From contig JAAONU010000002.1 of NCBI GenBank assembly GCA_012932295.1, forward strand, positions 19,623,770 through 19,687,769: a stretch of 64,000 nt of DNA, in the 5' to 3' direction. The notes beneath the pieces were generated by a model. It was not told the DNA's origin. It ran no database searches and saw only the letters and a program-made list of their open reading frames with translations. This stretch comes from Cyclina sinensis. Lineage: Eukaryota > Mollusca > Bivalvia > Venerida > Veneridae. Positions 22,701 through 33,299 of the stretch are shown piece by piece. Made by a program: the position numbers and the translations under genes. How positions within the stretch are numbered: position 1 is the first letter of the stretch; every line of letters starts with the position of its first letter.

Positions 22701-24048
22701 ACAAGAGGGCCATGATGGCCCTATATCGCTCACCTGAATATGACTGCTTTTAACAAAGTTGCTATTGACCTGGTTAATTAACCCCAGATGACCCATATTC
22801 GAACTTGACCTAGAAATTATTGAAACAATCTTTCTGACAAATTTCAAGGTTGTTTGAACTGAAAATGTTACCTAAATGCATGTTAACAAGGTTTTTCCAT
22901 ATTTGGGGTCTGTGACCTAGTTTTTGACCCAAGATGACCTTTATTCGAATCTGAGTTAAAAATCACTAAAACTTCCTTTCTGACAAATTTCAAGAATATT
23001 TGGACTGAAAAGTAGCTTCTAGAGTGTTAACAAGTTTTTTTCTATTTTTGGGCTCTGTGACCTAGTTTTTGATTCCAGATGACACATATTCAAATTTAAC
23101 CTAGAAATCATTGAAACAACGTTTCTGACAGATTCCAAGTTATTTGAACTGAAAATGTTACCTCTAGAGTGTTAACAAGGTTTTTCCATATTTTGGCTCT
23201 CTGACCTAGTTTTTGACCCAAGATGACCCAATTTTGAATTTGAACTAAAAATCATCAAAACAACCTTTCTGTCAAATTTCTGGGATATTTTGACTGAAAA
23301 TGTAACCTCTAGAGTGTTAACAAGGTTTTTCTATTTTTGGGCTCTGTGACCTAGTTTTTGATCCCAGATGACCCATATTCGAACTTGAGCTAGAAATCAT
23401 AGAAACAACCTGTCTAACAAATTTCCAGATTATTTGGACTGAAAATGTTACTTCTCCTTCTACAAGAAGATTTTCAAAGATTTTACTATATAAGCCTATG
23501 TAAAACCAATGACCCCGGGGTGGGGCCAAATTTGATCCCAGGGGTATAATTTGAACAAACTTGGTAGAGGTCCACTAGACAATGCTACATACCAAATATT
23601 AAGGCTCAGGGCCTTGTAGTTTCAGACAAGAAGATTTTCAAAGTTTTCCCTATATAGGCCTCTGTAAAATCAATTGACCCCAAGGGCAGGGCCAAATTTT
23701 ACCCCAGGGGTATTATGTGAACAAACTTGGTAGAGGTCCACTAAACAATGCTGCATACCAAATCTTAAGGCTCAGGCCCTTGTGGTTTCAGACAAGAAGA
23801 TTTTCCAATTTTTTTTTTCAGTTGCCATAGCAACCAGAGTTCTTGATGGAATTCAATTCTGTGAAAAAATTTGGTAGAGCTTTATACAAGGAATGTCCCA
23901 AGCATGTTTTGTCAATGTTGGCTAAGTGGTTTAGGAGAAGAAGTCATTCAAGTCAAATTGTTGATGAGGGACAACACACAACGATGGACAATGGACAGAG
24001 GGGGATCACAAAAGCTCACCATGAGTATGCTGTGCTCAGGAGAGCTAA
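22701..24048 (+). mobile_element. Family A, full length, composite cores (c2 then c1)
   Basis: ACAAGAGGGCCATGATGGCC head, CTCACCTGAATATGAC variant, five c2 cores (22770-23455), then two c1 cores (23461-23800). The tail is 'gttgccatagcaaccagagttc', followed by a poor microsatellite and the hairpin CTCACCatGAGtatgctgtGCTCAGGAGAG, ending GCTAA. At 1.35 kb it is among the shortest complete copies. Confidence 0.85.
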
Positions 24049-24309
24049 AAAATGCCCTAAAGGTTTTGGAAGAGATGTCATTCAAAGCCAAATATAGACG
24101 AAAATTTATTTTTGACTCTGGGGGTCATTTTGTTCAATGGGGCAGTATGATCTGAGCAATTTTAATAGGGGCTATGCATGGAACATTTGCATGACATTTG
24201 ATGGAAAATTACCTTACCATTTAGAATGAGTTGCTGTTTCAATCATTTTCTATTAATAGCTTTTGCAGCTCTTTTGTGCAATGCAGTGGAAGGGTTTCAG
24301 CTATTATAG
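24049..24309 (+). repeat. c8 core fragment
   Basis: Contains 'gttttggaagagatgtcatt', 'cattttgttcaatggggcag' and 'agcttttgcagctctt.tgtgcaatg', shared with the array at 56461-57515. No ends visible. Confidence 0.6.
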
Positions 24310-25730
24310 ACAAGAGGGCCATGATGGCCCTAAATTGCTCACCTGAGTCTCATTGCTCATCATTATTGGTTGTTATGGTTGTTCGCTGTTCGCAAGTCTG
24401 AATAAGTTTGCAGTAAGTTTGAAGACTCTGGGTGTAATGGTACTCAAATTTTTTAGCAGAAATAGTTTTCCTCTACAGGTCCCAGTGATTTTGACCTTTG
24501 ACCTACAGACCCCAAAAACAATATAATTATAATTATATATATAATATAATTACCCTATGAAGTTTGAAGGTTCTGGGTGTAATGGTACTCCAAGTTACTG
24601 AGTAGAAATAGTTTTCACTCTACAGGTCCCTGTGACCTTGACTTCTGACCTACTGACCCCAAAAATGATAGGGTTCTGTTATTGAGTAAAGAAAACCATC
24701 CTATGAAGTTTGAAGACTCTGGGTAAAATGGTACTCCAGTTACTGAGCAGAAAAGTTTTCACTCTAGATATCCCTGTGAACTTAACCTTTGACCTATGGA
24801 CCCTAAAAACAATAGGGTTCTTCTAATACAATTATCCTATAAAGTTTGAAGGCTCTGGGTGTAATGGTACTACAGTAACTCTGCAGAAACACTTTCCACT
24901 CTACAGGTCCCTGTGATCCTGACCTTTGACATACTAGCCCCAAAAACAATATGGTTCTTCTATTTCGTAAAAGCAATCATCTTATGAAGTTTGAAGGCTC
25001 TGGGTGAAAATGGTACTCCTGTTATTGAGTGGAAACAATTTTCACTCTAGAGGTCCCTCTCACCTTGACCTTTGACCTACTGCCCTGAACAAGAGCTGGT
25101 TGAACCGGGTGAAGCTCCCCAAATAGGTTTTGGACACAGAATAGTGTGTCCATAAAGTCTTTGCCAAATTCAGCATAAATATATTATGTTATTGGTAGTT
25201 GCTGAAAAAGGTTAAAACTTTAAATATGGAATGAAGAATGTAAGACAGTTACCATTTTATTCTTTATTTTTCTATCAACTCAGATAGTGGCAGTCCTATC
25301 CAGACAGTGTCATGGTCACTGAAGTAAGCTATTGACAGGTAAACCAGAGGTTTTTGATACCTCTTGTAGTTTCAGAGTTATTGTTCTTATGCACTGCACT
25401 TCTACTCAATAAGATCTGTCTACCTACAAAGTTTCTTGTTGATACTTCTTGTAGTTTCAGAGTTATGTCCCGGACAAAGAAAAGTGTGGACATACAGAGG
25501 TACAGACATACATATGGACAAAGCCGTGACTATATGCTCTCCCTTTCGGGAAGCATAAAAACAAAAGGGTTTTTTCAACTCAATAAGGGCAATAACCCTG
25601 TGAAGTTTGAAGGCTTTGGGTCAACTGATACTCAAGTTATTGAAAGGAAACAAAGTGTGACAGACAGACAGACAAACAGACACCCATGGACAGGGCAAAA
25701 ACAATATGTCTCCATCAGAAGGGAGGGGTT
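24310..25730 (+). mobile_element. Family A head driving a c4 array (GACCTTTGACC cores), with nested element
   Basis: ACAAGAGGGCCATGATGGCC at 24310, then about 135-bp cores with 'gaccttgacctttgacctac', 'tgaccccaaaaacaatagggttct' and 'tatgaagtttgaaggctctgggt'. It is interrupted at 25089-25558, resumes, and ends near 25730 in (GACA)n and an imperfect hairpin 'gtctccatcagaagggag'. Confidence 0.7.
25089..25558 (+). mobile_element. Family C-like element, nested (GGTTgAACC head)
   Basis: ACAAGAG start, head hairpin GGTTgAACC, then AAGCTCCCC. The cores carry 'tgcacttctactcaataagatc' and 'gttatgtcccggacaaa'; the end is ATGCTCTCCCtttcGGGAAGCATAA. Its 470 bp is close to the 467-bp family C copy at 19124, yet the head sequence differs. 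Confidence 0.7.
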
Positions 25731-27633
25731 GGGGGAGACCTTGTGGTATCTGAAAAGAAGATTTCTAAGGTTTTCTCTATATAAATCTATGTAAAACATG
25801 TGACCACTGGGGCGGGGCCATTTTTGATCCAAACGCCATGATTTGAACAAACTTGGTAGAGGTCCTCTAGACAATGCTACATACAAAATATCTTAGCTCT
25901 ATGCCTTTTGGTTTCTGATGTGAATTTTTTTTAAACTTTTTCCTTTATAAATCTATGTAAACATGTGACCCCCAGGGCAGGGCCTATTTTGACCCAGTGG
26001 CTATGATCTGAACAAACTTAGTAGAGGTCCACTAGAAAATGCTATACACCACATATGTAAACTCTAGGCCTTGCAGTTTCTGACAAGAAGATTTTTTAAA
26101 AGTTTTTCCTTTATAACTCTATGTAAAATATGTGACCACTGGGGCGGGGTCTTTTTTTGACCCAGTTTTTCCTTTATAACTCTATGTAAAATATGTGACC
26201 ACTGGGGCGGTGCCTTTTTTTGACCCAGGGGCCATGATTTGAACAAACTTGGTAGTAGTTCACTGGACAATGCTGCACACGAAATATCTAATCTCGAGCC
26301 CTGGTGGTTTCTGACAAGAAGATTTTAAAGTTTTCCCTATATAAATCATACATGTGAACTTTTCCTGGTGCCAAGTAGGGAGATCTGGCTCAGAAAGTAG
26401 GGAGATTGGGTCTGTCAAGTGGGAGATTTACCGACACAACATTATTTAGGCATGGTCCAAGTACAGATGAAAAAACTGTTATCGGTTTAATATGTATCAA
26501 AAATAAAAAGTAAACATTCATTATTTACACTGAATAGTCACTCTGCCTTTATCAGTTAACAGTCAAATTTGTCTTATTTACACTCAAGTTGAACATTGGT
26601 ACCTTTTCTCTTTACTCTTCTCACTCTCCCTACCGCCTTTTCCACTACACCACACAGTTCCTTGGTCACATGGAAGTCATAACAGTTGGCAACAGAATTT
26701 CATGCACAACAATACATTCGGAGTCCTATTCGACAGGCTATGGTTCGTTTGACTTTTGACAGTTTTGATATAACAGTACAGCACAATCTTTCGAGGTCTG
26801 TATTGCTTTGTGGCAGTGGAAGTACAGTAATTACCAGTTTGTAGTCTCCCTTGTGTATTTGATGTGTGCCTTATCTGCCTGGCAATTAACAACTTCATAA
26901 TTGCAAGCACTTAAAGTGTCAAACTGACAATATACAAACAATAAAACTTTCCAATACTAAGGTCAAGGTGTAATTAGACTGGGTCTCATTTTCCAATAAA
27001 CAGCAGTGTGGTAAACGTAGCGTTATCGGTAAACCAGTCAAAATATTGTTTACATTCGTCAACATCACTCAGGTGTTTGTAATTTAATTTTTTTTTGGAT
27101 GTTATGAAAAAAGTCGGTAGAATGTAAGCCCCGAGCGGGAGGGGGATTTTGATTGCCCAAAATCGGTAGTCTACCGCCAGAATCGGGAGAGTTCACATGT
27201 ATGATATAAATCTATGTAAAATCAACTGACACCTGGGGTGGGGTCAGTTTTGATCCCAGGGTCATAATTTGAACAAACTTGGTAGAGGTCCACAAGATGT
27301 TGCTTCATACTAAATATCTAAGCTCCAGGCCTTGAGATTTTGGAGAAGAAGATTTTTAAAGATCCAACTTTTAAAATCTATTTTTAGCTCCAGTGAACCA
27401 GAAATGCAATGGACCACAACCATTTTAACAATCTTGGTAGAGCTTTAAGCAAGGAACATCCCAGACAAGTTTCATTAAATTTCGCCCATTGGTTTCAGAG
27501 GAGATGTCGTTTGAATGAAAAGTTGACGACAGACGGATGGACTGACGAACAGACGGACGACAGATGACAGACAAAGACTGATCAGAAAAGCTCACCCTGA
27601 GCACTTTTTGCACTTTGTGCTCAGGTTAGCTAA
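25731..27633 (+). mobile_element. c1 array with family A tail, split by a hAT-like element
   Basis: c1 cores from 25740 to 26346 and from 27204 to 27370, then the tail 'gtagagctttaagcaaggaac', a long (GACGGACA)-type tract and a hairpin ending CTCAGGTTAGCTAA (27633). The core path is continuous across the inserted element once one copy of ATATAAAT is removed. Confidence 0.75.
26347..27203. mobile_element. Non-autonomous hAT-like DNA transposon, 857 bp
   Basis: Terminal inverted repeats CATACATGTGAACT at 26347 and AGTTCACATGTATG ending 27203, extending imperfectly to about 20 bp. It is flanked by a perfect 8-bp duplication, ATATAAAT, at 26339-26346 and 27204-27211. Insertion into a c1 core gives an independent check of both ends. 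Eight-base duplications are the hAT signature. No transposase ORF; the longest ORF, about 77 codons, is unremarkable. Confidence 0.85.
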
Positions 27634-28053
27634 AAAGGGCAAAATAAGGAACATTTCTGTCAAATATGGTTTAAAATGGCCAAGTGGTTTTGAAAGAGAT
27701 GTCATTTGAAGCCAATTATTGACGAAATAATCTAATCGTCTAGTGGCCATTTTGTTTAATGGAGCAGAACTTTTTTAGCAATATTAATAGAGGAGGGTTA
27801 TGTAAGGAACATTTCTGTGAAATTTGGTGGAAATCACCCTGTCGTTAAGGATGAGATGTTGTTTTAATTTTTATCTAGTTTTAGCTTTTGCAGCCATCTT
27901 GTGCAATGGAGGGGAAGGGTTTAAGCAATTTTAGAAAAGGGCAATATAAGGAACATTTCTATCAAGTTTGGTTAAAAATAACCTTGTGCTTTAGAAGGAC
28001 ATGTCATTTAAAGTAAAATGTTGATGACTGATGCATTTGTTCTGGTGAGCTAA
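27634..28053 (+). repeat. c8 cores with a truncated GGTGAGCTAA end
   Basis: Two to three c8 units of about 147 bp ('aaggaacatttctgt.aaatttgg' type), ending 'ttctggtgagctaa' without a full hairpin. Confidence 0.65.
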
Positions 28054-29215
28054 AATTCAAGAGACCCCTGGGATGGGGCAATATTACTCCTAAAAGCATA
28101 ATTTGAACAATCTTGGTAGAGGACTTGTAGATGATGCTCCATGCAAAATATCTACGACCTAGGCCTTGTGGTCTCATAGAAAAGTTTCAAAGTTTTCCCT
28201 ATATATGCTTATTTTAAATCAAGTGACCCCTCGGCCAGAGCCGTTATTAATCCTAAATACTATTTCTAGAGGACCTCTAGGTGAACTTGTATGCCAAATA
28301 TCAAACACCAAGTCACAGTAATTTCAGACAAAAAGAGTTTTGAAGTTTTCCCTAAATAAGCCTTTGTTAAATCATGTTGCAGCTGGAGAGGGGCCAATTT
28401 TGACCCTGGTGCCATGATTTGAAAAATTTTGGTAGAAGTCCATAAGATGGTACTACGTATCAAATACCTTAGCAGAAGGCCTTGTGGTTTGGACATACTT
28501 GGCAGAGATCCATTAGGCTATGTTTCACATCTAATATCTTGACACTAGGCCTTCTGGTTTCTAACAAGAAGGTTTTATAAATTTTCATCCTATGCAAGTC
28601 TTCAAAAAATCAAGTGACCCCTAGAGAGGGGTCAATTTTGACCCCTGGAGCATATTTTGAACAATCTTCGTAGAGGACCTCTAGATGCTCCATGCAAAAT
28701 ATCTAACACTAGGCTTTGTGGTTTCGTAAAAGAAGATTTTCAAGGTTTTCTTTATAAAAACCTTCTTTCATCAACTGACACTTCAGGTAGAACCATTAAC
28801 GATCTCTGGGGCTTAATATTAACAATCTTTAATGAGGAGCTCTAGCTGAACCTGTATGCAAAATATCAAACCCCAAGATAAAGCAGTTTCAGACAAGATG
28901 ATTTTTCCCACCCATGTAAGCCTATGTAAAATCATGTTGCAGTTTAGACCACAGGGCCATGCTTTGAAAAAACTTCATAGTGGTCTACTACACAATGCTA
29001 CATACCAAATATCTTAGCCCTAGTTCTTGTTATTTCAGAGAAAATGATTTTGAAAGTCATTCTTATTATAAACCTATGTGAAATCACGTGCTGCTCAGGT
29101 GGCTAAACTCAAGTGATCCCTCAGTTGGGGCCAGATTTGACCCCAGTGCCATGATTTGCACAAAATTGGTAGAGGTCCATTGGGCCATGTTACACACCAA
29201 ATATCAAAGGCCTTG
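28054..29215 (+). repeat. Old, diverged c1 array
   Basis: c1 landmarks survive ('tttgaacaatcttggtagag', 'aggccttgtggtttc') with many substitutions. It is noticeably older than the arrays at 13-14 kb or 33-34 kb. Confidence 0.65.
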
Positions 29216-30960
29216 TGGCAATCAATTAGTCATGTTATATGGACTTCTAACCTTGACTTTTAACCAACTGACCTCAAAATCAATACGGGTCATCTACAGG
29301 TCATGAACAACCACACTACCAAATCTGAAGACTGTAAACATGCTTTTGTGAAGGTCACTGTGACCTTGACCATTGACCTACTGACCTCAAATTGAATAGA
29401 TTTCATCTACTTCATCACCACCAAACTCCCAACCAAATCTGATGACTGTATGCCAAAGAGTTCTCTAGTTATCAATTGTTTTTTTGTTGTCAAGTTCACA
29501 GAGACCTCAATCTTTGACCTCAAAATCAAAAGGGGTCATCTTCCAGTCATGACCAAACTTCCAACCAAATCTGATGACTGTATGCCAAAGAGTTCTCTAG
29601 TTATCAATTGTTTTTTTGTTGTCAAGTTCACAGAGACCTCAATCTTTGACCTCAAAATCAAAAGGGGTCATCTTCCAGTCATGACCAACATCCCAACCAA
29701 ATCTGATGACTGTATGCCAAAGAGTTCTCTTGTTATCAATTGTTTTTTTGTTGTCAAGTTCACAGAGACCTCGATCTTTGACCTAAAAATCAAAAGGGGT
29801 CATCTTCCGGTCATGACCAACATCCCAACCAAATCTGATGACTGAATGCCAAAGCGTTCTCTTGTTATCAATTGTTTTTTGTTGTTGTCAAGTTCACAGA
29901 GACCTTGATCTTTGACCTCAATCTTTGACCTCAAAATCAAAAGAAGTCATCTTCAGGTCATGACCAACATTCCCTACCAAATCTGAAGACTGTATGCCAA
30001 AGAGTTCTCTTGTTATCAATTGTTTTTTTGTTGTCAAGTTCACAGAGACCTCGATCTTTGACCTAAAAATCAAAAGGGGTCATCTTCCGGTCATGACCAA
30101 CATCCCAACCAAATCTGATGACTGAATGCCAAAGCGTTTTCTAGTTATCAATTGTTTTTTGTTGTTGTCAAGTTCACTGAGACCTTGATCTTTGACCTCA
30201 ATCTTTGACCTCAAAATCAAAAGAAGTCATCTTCAGGTCATGACCAACATTCCCTACCAAATCTGAAGATTGTAGGCCAAAGACTTCTTTAGTGATTGAT
30301 CAGACAAGCTTTTTGTGATCAAGGTCACAGTAACCTTGACCTTTGACCCACTGACCTCAAAATCAATCAGATCATCTACAGGTCATGACCAACCTACCAA
30401 CCAAATCTCATAACTGTAAGCCAAAGTGTTCTCTTGTTATTGGTTGGACAAGCTTTCCTTGGTCAATGTCAGTGATCTTGACCTAGACACCTGAAAATCA
30501 GTAGGGGTCTTCTACTGGTTATTTGTAGGCCAATGCGTTCTCTTGTTATTGATTGAAGGTGATCATAACCTTGACCTTCTGATCCCAATGACATCGACTT
30601 AATAAGGGAAACCATCCTATAAAGTTTGAAGGCTGTGGGTTAAATGGTACTCGAGTTGTGAGCTGACATAGTTTTCAAGGTGACAGTGACCTTGACCTTT
30701 CAACTACTGACCCCAAAAACAATAGGGGTCTTCCACTTAATAATAGCAACCTCCCTGTCAAGTCTGGAAGCTGTTAGTACTCAAGTTATTGAGTAGACAT
30801 GGTTTTCAAATTCAAAGTGAAGGTGATATTAACTTTTCACCTACAGACCCAAAAACAAAAGGGTTCTTCTACTCAATAAGAGCAACCACCCTATGATTTT
30901 TGAAGGCTGTGGGCCAAATGGTACTCGAGTTATTGATCTGTCAAGGTCTGGTCTACAGAC
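29216..30960 (+). repeat. c4 array, including four near-identical 132-bp units
   Basis: Cores with TGACCTTGACC / TTTGACCTC words. Units at 29450, 29582, 29714 and 29846 are spaced exactly 132 bp and nearly identical; two later units carry a 20-bp internal duplication of the 'gatctttgacctcaa' segment. Because 132 is a multiple of three, a 131-codon ORF of three identical 44-residue blocks results. I read it as a repeat artefact, not a protein gene. Confidence 0.8.
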
Positions 30961-32020
30961 AGACTGACCTACTGACTGACCAACATGTGCAAAGCAAAAA
31001 ATAAATATCTGACCCCTGGAGCAGAGCCAAAACTGACTACGGGGGTGTATTTTGAACAACCTTGCCTGAGCTCAACTAAAGAATGCTTTATGTAAAACTT
31101 AAGAAATCTTAGCCTTGTGGTTTCATACAACAAGAATTCTAAAGATATTCCTATATATTCATGCAAAACTTGTTACCTTCAGTCTGGGCCATTAGTGACC
31201 CAAGGGATATAATTTGAGTCAGCCTACACAAGTTAATTTAAACATGTTACCCCCAAACCTCAAACTTGGAGCAAAAAATGACCCTACGGGCAGAGTTTAA
31301 ACAATCTTGTTAGAGGTTTAGTTGACAATACTTCACAAACATTTAGAAATCTGGGTCTTCTGGTTTCATAAAATAAGACTTGTAACTCCTCAGACAGGCC
31401 CAGGAAATTAGTTGAACAAACTTGATAGAGGCCCACTAGAGAATGCTACACACCAATGCCAAAAGTCAGGATTTTTAAAGTTTCAATAGATAAGTCAATG
31501 TTGAACATCTGTCCCCTGGAGAGGAGCCAAAAATGACCCCTGGGACAAAATTTGAAAATCTTGGTAGAAGTCCCCCTAGGTAAATGCTTCTTGCCAAATT
31601 TCAGAACAAGCAGGTTCAGACAAAAAGAATTTTAAATTTTCCTCTATACTTTCATGTAAAATATGATCTCATAGCCAGTAGTGAACCTAGGGACATAAAC
31701 TGAAGGCATTTGATAGAGTCAGCTAGACAATGCTACACATTATATTAATGAGCTCTAGGCCAGGTAATTGTAGATAAGAAGAATTTTTGAAGATTTTCAT
31801 TCTAGTTGCCATAGCAACCAGAGTTTTTACCTGAAAAGGAATTTTTTGAAAAAACTTTGGTAGAGCTTTATGCAAGGAACATCCATGCCAAATTTTGACC
31901 AAGTTGTTACAGTGGTTGTTGTTTAAAGTAAAATGTTGTCTCAAAACAGCCACAGGGTGATCACAAAAGCTCACAAGGTACTCAGATGATCTGACAAAAA
32001 GTGTTATCACCAAATGTTCT
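30961..32020 (+). repeat. Diverged c1 cores with degraded family A tail
   Basis: Weak c1 units, then 'agttgccatagcaaccagag', 'gtagagctttatgcaaggaac' and 'gatcacaaaagctcac'. The terminal hairpin is broken. It ends about 40 bases before exon B's donor. Confidence 0.6.
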
Positions 32021-32060
32021 TCAGCTCTAAATACAAAATATCAATACATTTATAACTTAC

Positions 32061-32213
32061 ACTTCAATGAGCATTTTTCTGCAGCCTCCACTTCTCCAAT
32101 TTCATTCTGACAGACCAGCACCTTGTACCTATGTCCCTGTCCACAGACAGCACTCACACCTAAACTTACTGATGCCCGCAGAGTCACAGTTGCAGCAGTC
32201 TTTTTCTGATGGT
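32061..32213 (-). CDS. THSD7A: THSD7-like internal exon 'B'
   Basis: Minus-strand exon of 153 bp. The donor is a strong GTAAGT (32060-32055). The acceptor placed after GGCGAAG at 32214 is my choice because it gives phase 1 and continues exon C in frame; the tract upstream is not pyrimidine-rich, so this 5' boundary is uncertain by a few codons. It encodes the middle of the long-type TSP1: VCGQGHRYKVLVCQNEIG then VEAAEKC. 'CGQG.RY....C....G..VE...C' matches the THSD7 pattern. Exit phase 1 supplies T, joined to CT of exon A as serine. The sequence just upstream on the gene strand is a 23-bp minisatellite (32221-32330), an odd setting for a splice acceptor. Confidence 0.75.
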
Positions 32214-32220
32214 CTTCGCC

Positions 32221-32330
32221 AAATGAAGTTTAAAACATTCACCAAATGAAGTTTAAAACATTCACCAAATGAAGTTTAAAACATTCATCAAATGAAGTTT
32301 AAAACATTCACCAAATGAAGTTTAAAACAG
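32221..32330. repeat. 23-bp minisatellite, 4.8 copies, touching exon B
   Basis: Unit 'aaatgaagtttaaaacattcacc' in two pieces: AAATGAAGTTTAAAA then CATTCACC. Copies start at 32221, 32244, 32267, 32290 and 32313 (partial), with one C-to-T change. It lies directly upstream of exon B in transcript sense, where the acceptor and branch point should be. Confidence 0.95.
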
Positions 32331-32340
32331 ACTCAATAAT

Positions 32341-32726
32341 AAATCAAAACATTATTTACTAGAAGTGTGTCCACAGAACACATCCTTTATTTGCCAGAAT
32401 TAGTTTTCCTTCTTTCTTTCTTTTATCTAAATATATAGTTTCATATTTAATCTTGCTCTTTCATGTTACTTTAAAAAGAAATCACTAGGAAATGAAAGAA
32501 ATTCACCGAAATAACATGAAAGCAAACAAAGTAACTTTTGTTCTATAGGAACCTGGTTTTACATGTACAATGATCTGACAGCTGTTGCAGGTTCATTCAG
32601 ATCAATTCTACAAGTGCACTTCCATCAAAAGAGTGAGAGAGAGTAAGTGACAGCAAGAAGAGCAGACAGCCATAGCTATATTAGATCAAAACCTTTCAAT
32701 TCTTTGACTTTCAACATTTCACAAAC
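32341..32726. other. Intron between exons C and B; possible element head at 32355
   Basis: Mostly unique AT-rich sequence. 'ACTAGAAGTGTGTcc' with a short hairpin (TGTGTccacagAACACA) resembles the ACTAG-type head at 35127, but no core or tail follows. Confidence 0.35.
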
Positions 32727-32894
32727 CTGTTAATATGTTCATCCTGAAAAAACTTTCATCTGTTTCAAGAATACACTCTGACCAATTTCCGATTGCAAAT
32801 GGTCGATGCAACTCACACTTGCACTCTTCAAATGAGTCTAGTGGGTAGAAATGAGCATCTCTACATCTTGGGTTATTTCTAGTGTCAGAGTTCT
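32727..32894 (-). CDS. THSD7A: THSD7-like internal exon 'C'
   Basis: Minus-strand exon of 168 bp. The acceptor is ATATCTACAG just above 32894; the donor GTTTGT (32726-32721) is weak. Phase is 1 in, 1 out. It encodes the end of the TSP1 begun in exon D (NNPRCRDAHFYPLDSFEECKC) and the opening of the next, atypical repeat (FAIGNWSECILE). 'GNWSEC(I)L' preceded by a C-x-C is a hallmark of the longer TSP1 type that alternates in THSD7A/B. It joins exon D after a roughly 28-kb intron and exon B after a 513-bp intron. No stop occurs in the joined frame. The exon is short and too small to be caught as an ORF of its own, but the reading frame, splice sites and family pattern agree. Confidence 0.75.
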
Positions 32895-32984
32895 CTGTAG
32901 ATATTTAGAGTTATATATAAACAATACAAAATACTCATTTGGAGCATGATAACAAGATGCAAATTTTAAGACTACAGTCAATTT

Positions 32985-33060
32985 TGCGAACAAAGACCGC
33001 TCCAGGGAATGAGCAAAAGTGGTCTTTGTTCACAGGTGGTCTTTGTTCGGGGGACCAGTA
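32985..33060. repeat. Short inverted-repeat remnant with GGTCTTTGTTC copies
   Basis: GCGAACAAAGACCGCTCC on the left, then GTGGTCTTTGTTCAC and GTGGTCTTTGTTCGG on the right, opposite in orientation. This 'tggtctttgttc.caggtggtc' pattern belongs to small dispersed repeats in many invertebrates (recalled, not checked). Confidence 0.5.
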
Positions 33061-33120
33061 ATGGATAATTTATGTTCTTATTTCAGCATGTGGATATGGT
33101 ACGAAACGTACAATATCTAG

Positions 33121-33219
33121 GGAATATTATGTTGTAGTAGCTGTCTGAGACCTTGTATTTTCCCACACTGCGAGTAGCAAAATACACGGTCTCAAACAGC
33201 TACTACAACATAATTTTCC
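33121..33219. mobile_element. Near-perfect inverted repeat, 41-bp arms, 17-bp loop
   Basis: Arms 33121-33161 and 33179-33219 pair with three mismatches; the core of each arm is GTTGTAGTAGCTGT and its complement. It may be a foldback or MITE-type element, or a hairpin RNA source if transcribed. No target duplication was recognised. Confidence 0.8.
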
Positions 33220-33299
33220 TTTTACTATATACCTATAAATTTTAGACAACAAAAAAGACAAAATGATTCAATTAACTGAACTTTTATTTCACAAACAAA

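Noticed and set aside
25354..25794. 146-codon plus-strand ORF, the longest in the window
   Set aside because: It runs through a C-like element, its microsatellite and into c4/c1 sequence; the codons are repeat cores and the frame has no domain.
29450..29845. 131-codon ORF of three 44-residue repeats
   Set aside because: It exists only because the noncoding core period is 132 bp; sister arrays with other periods are closed in all frames.
32221..32330. CRISPR-like spacing of a 23-bp repeat
   Set aside because: Units are head to tail without spacers, and the context is an animal intron.
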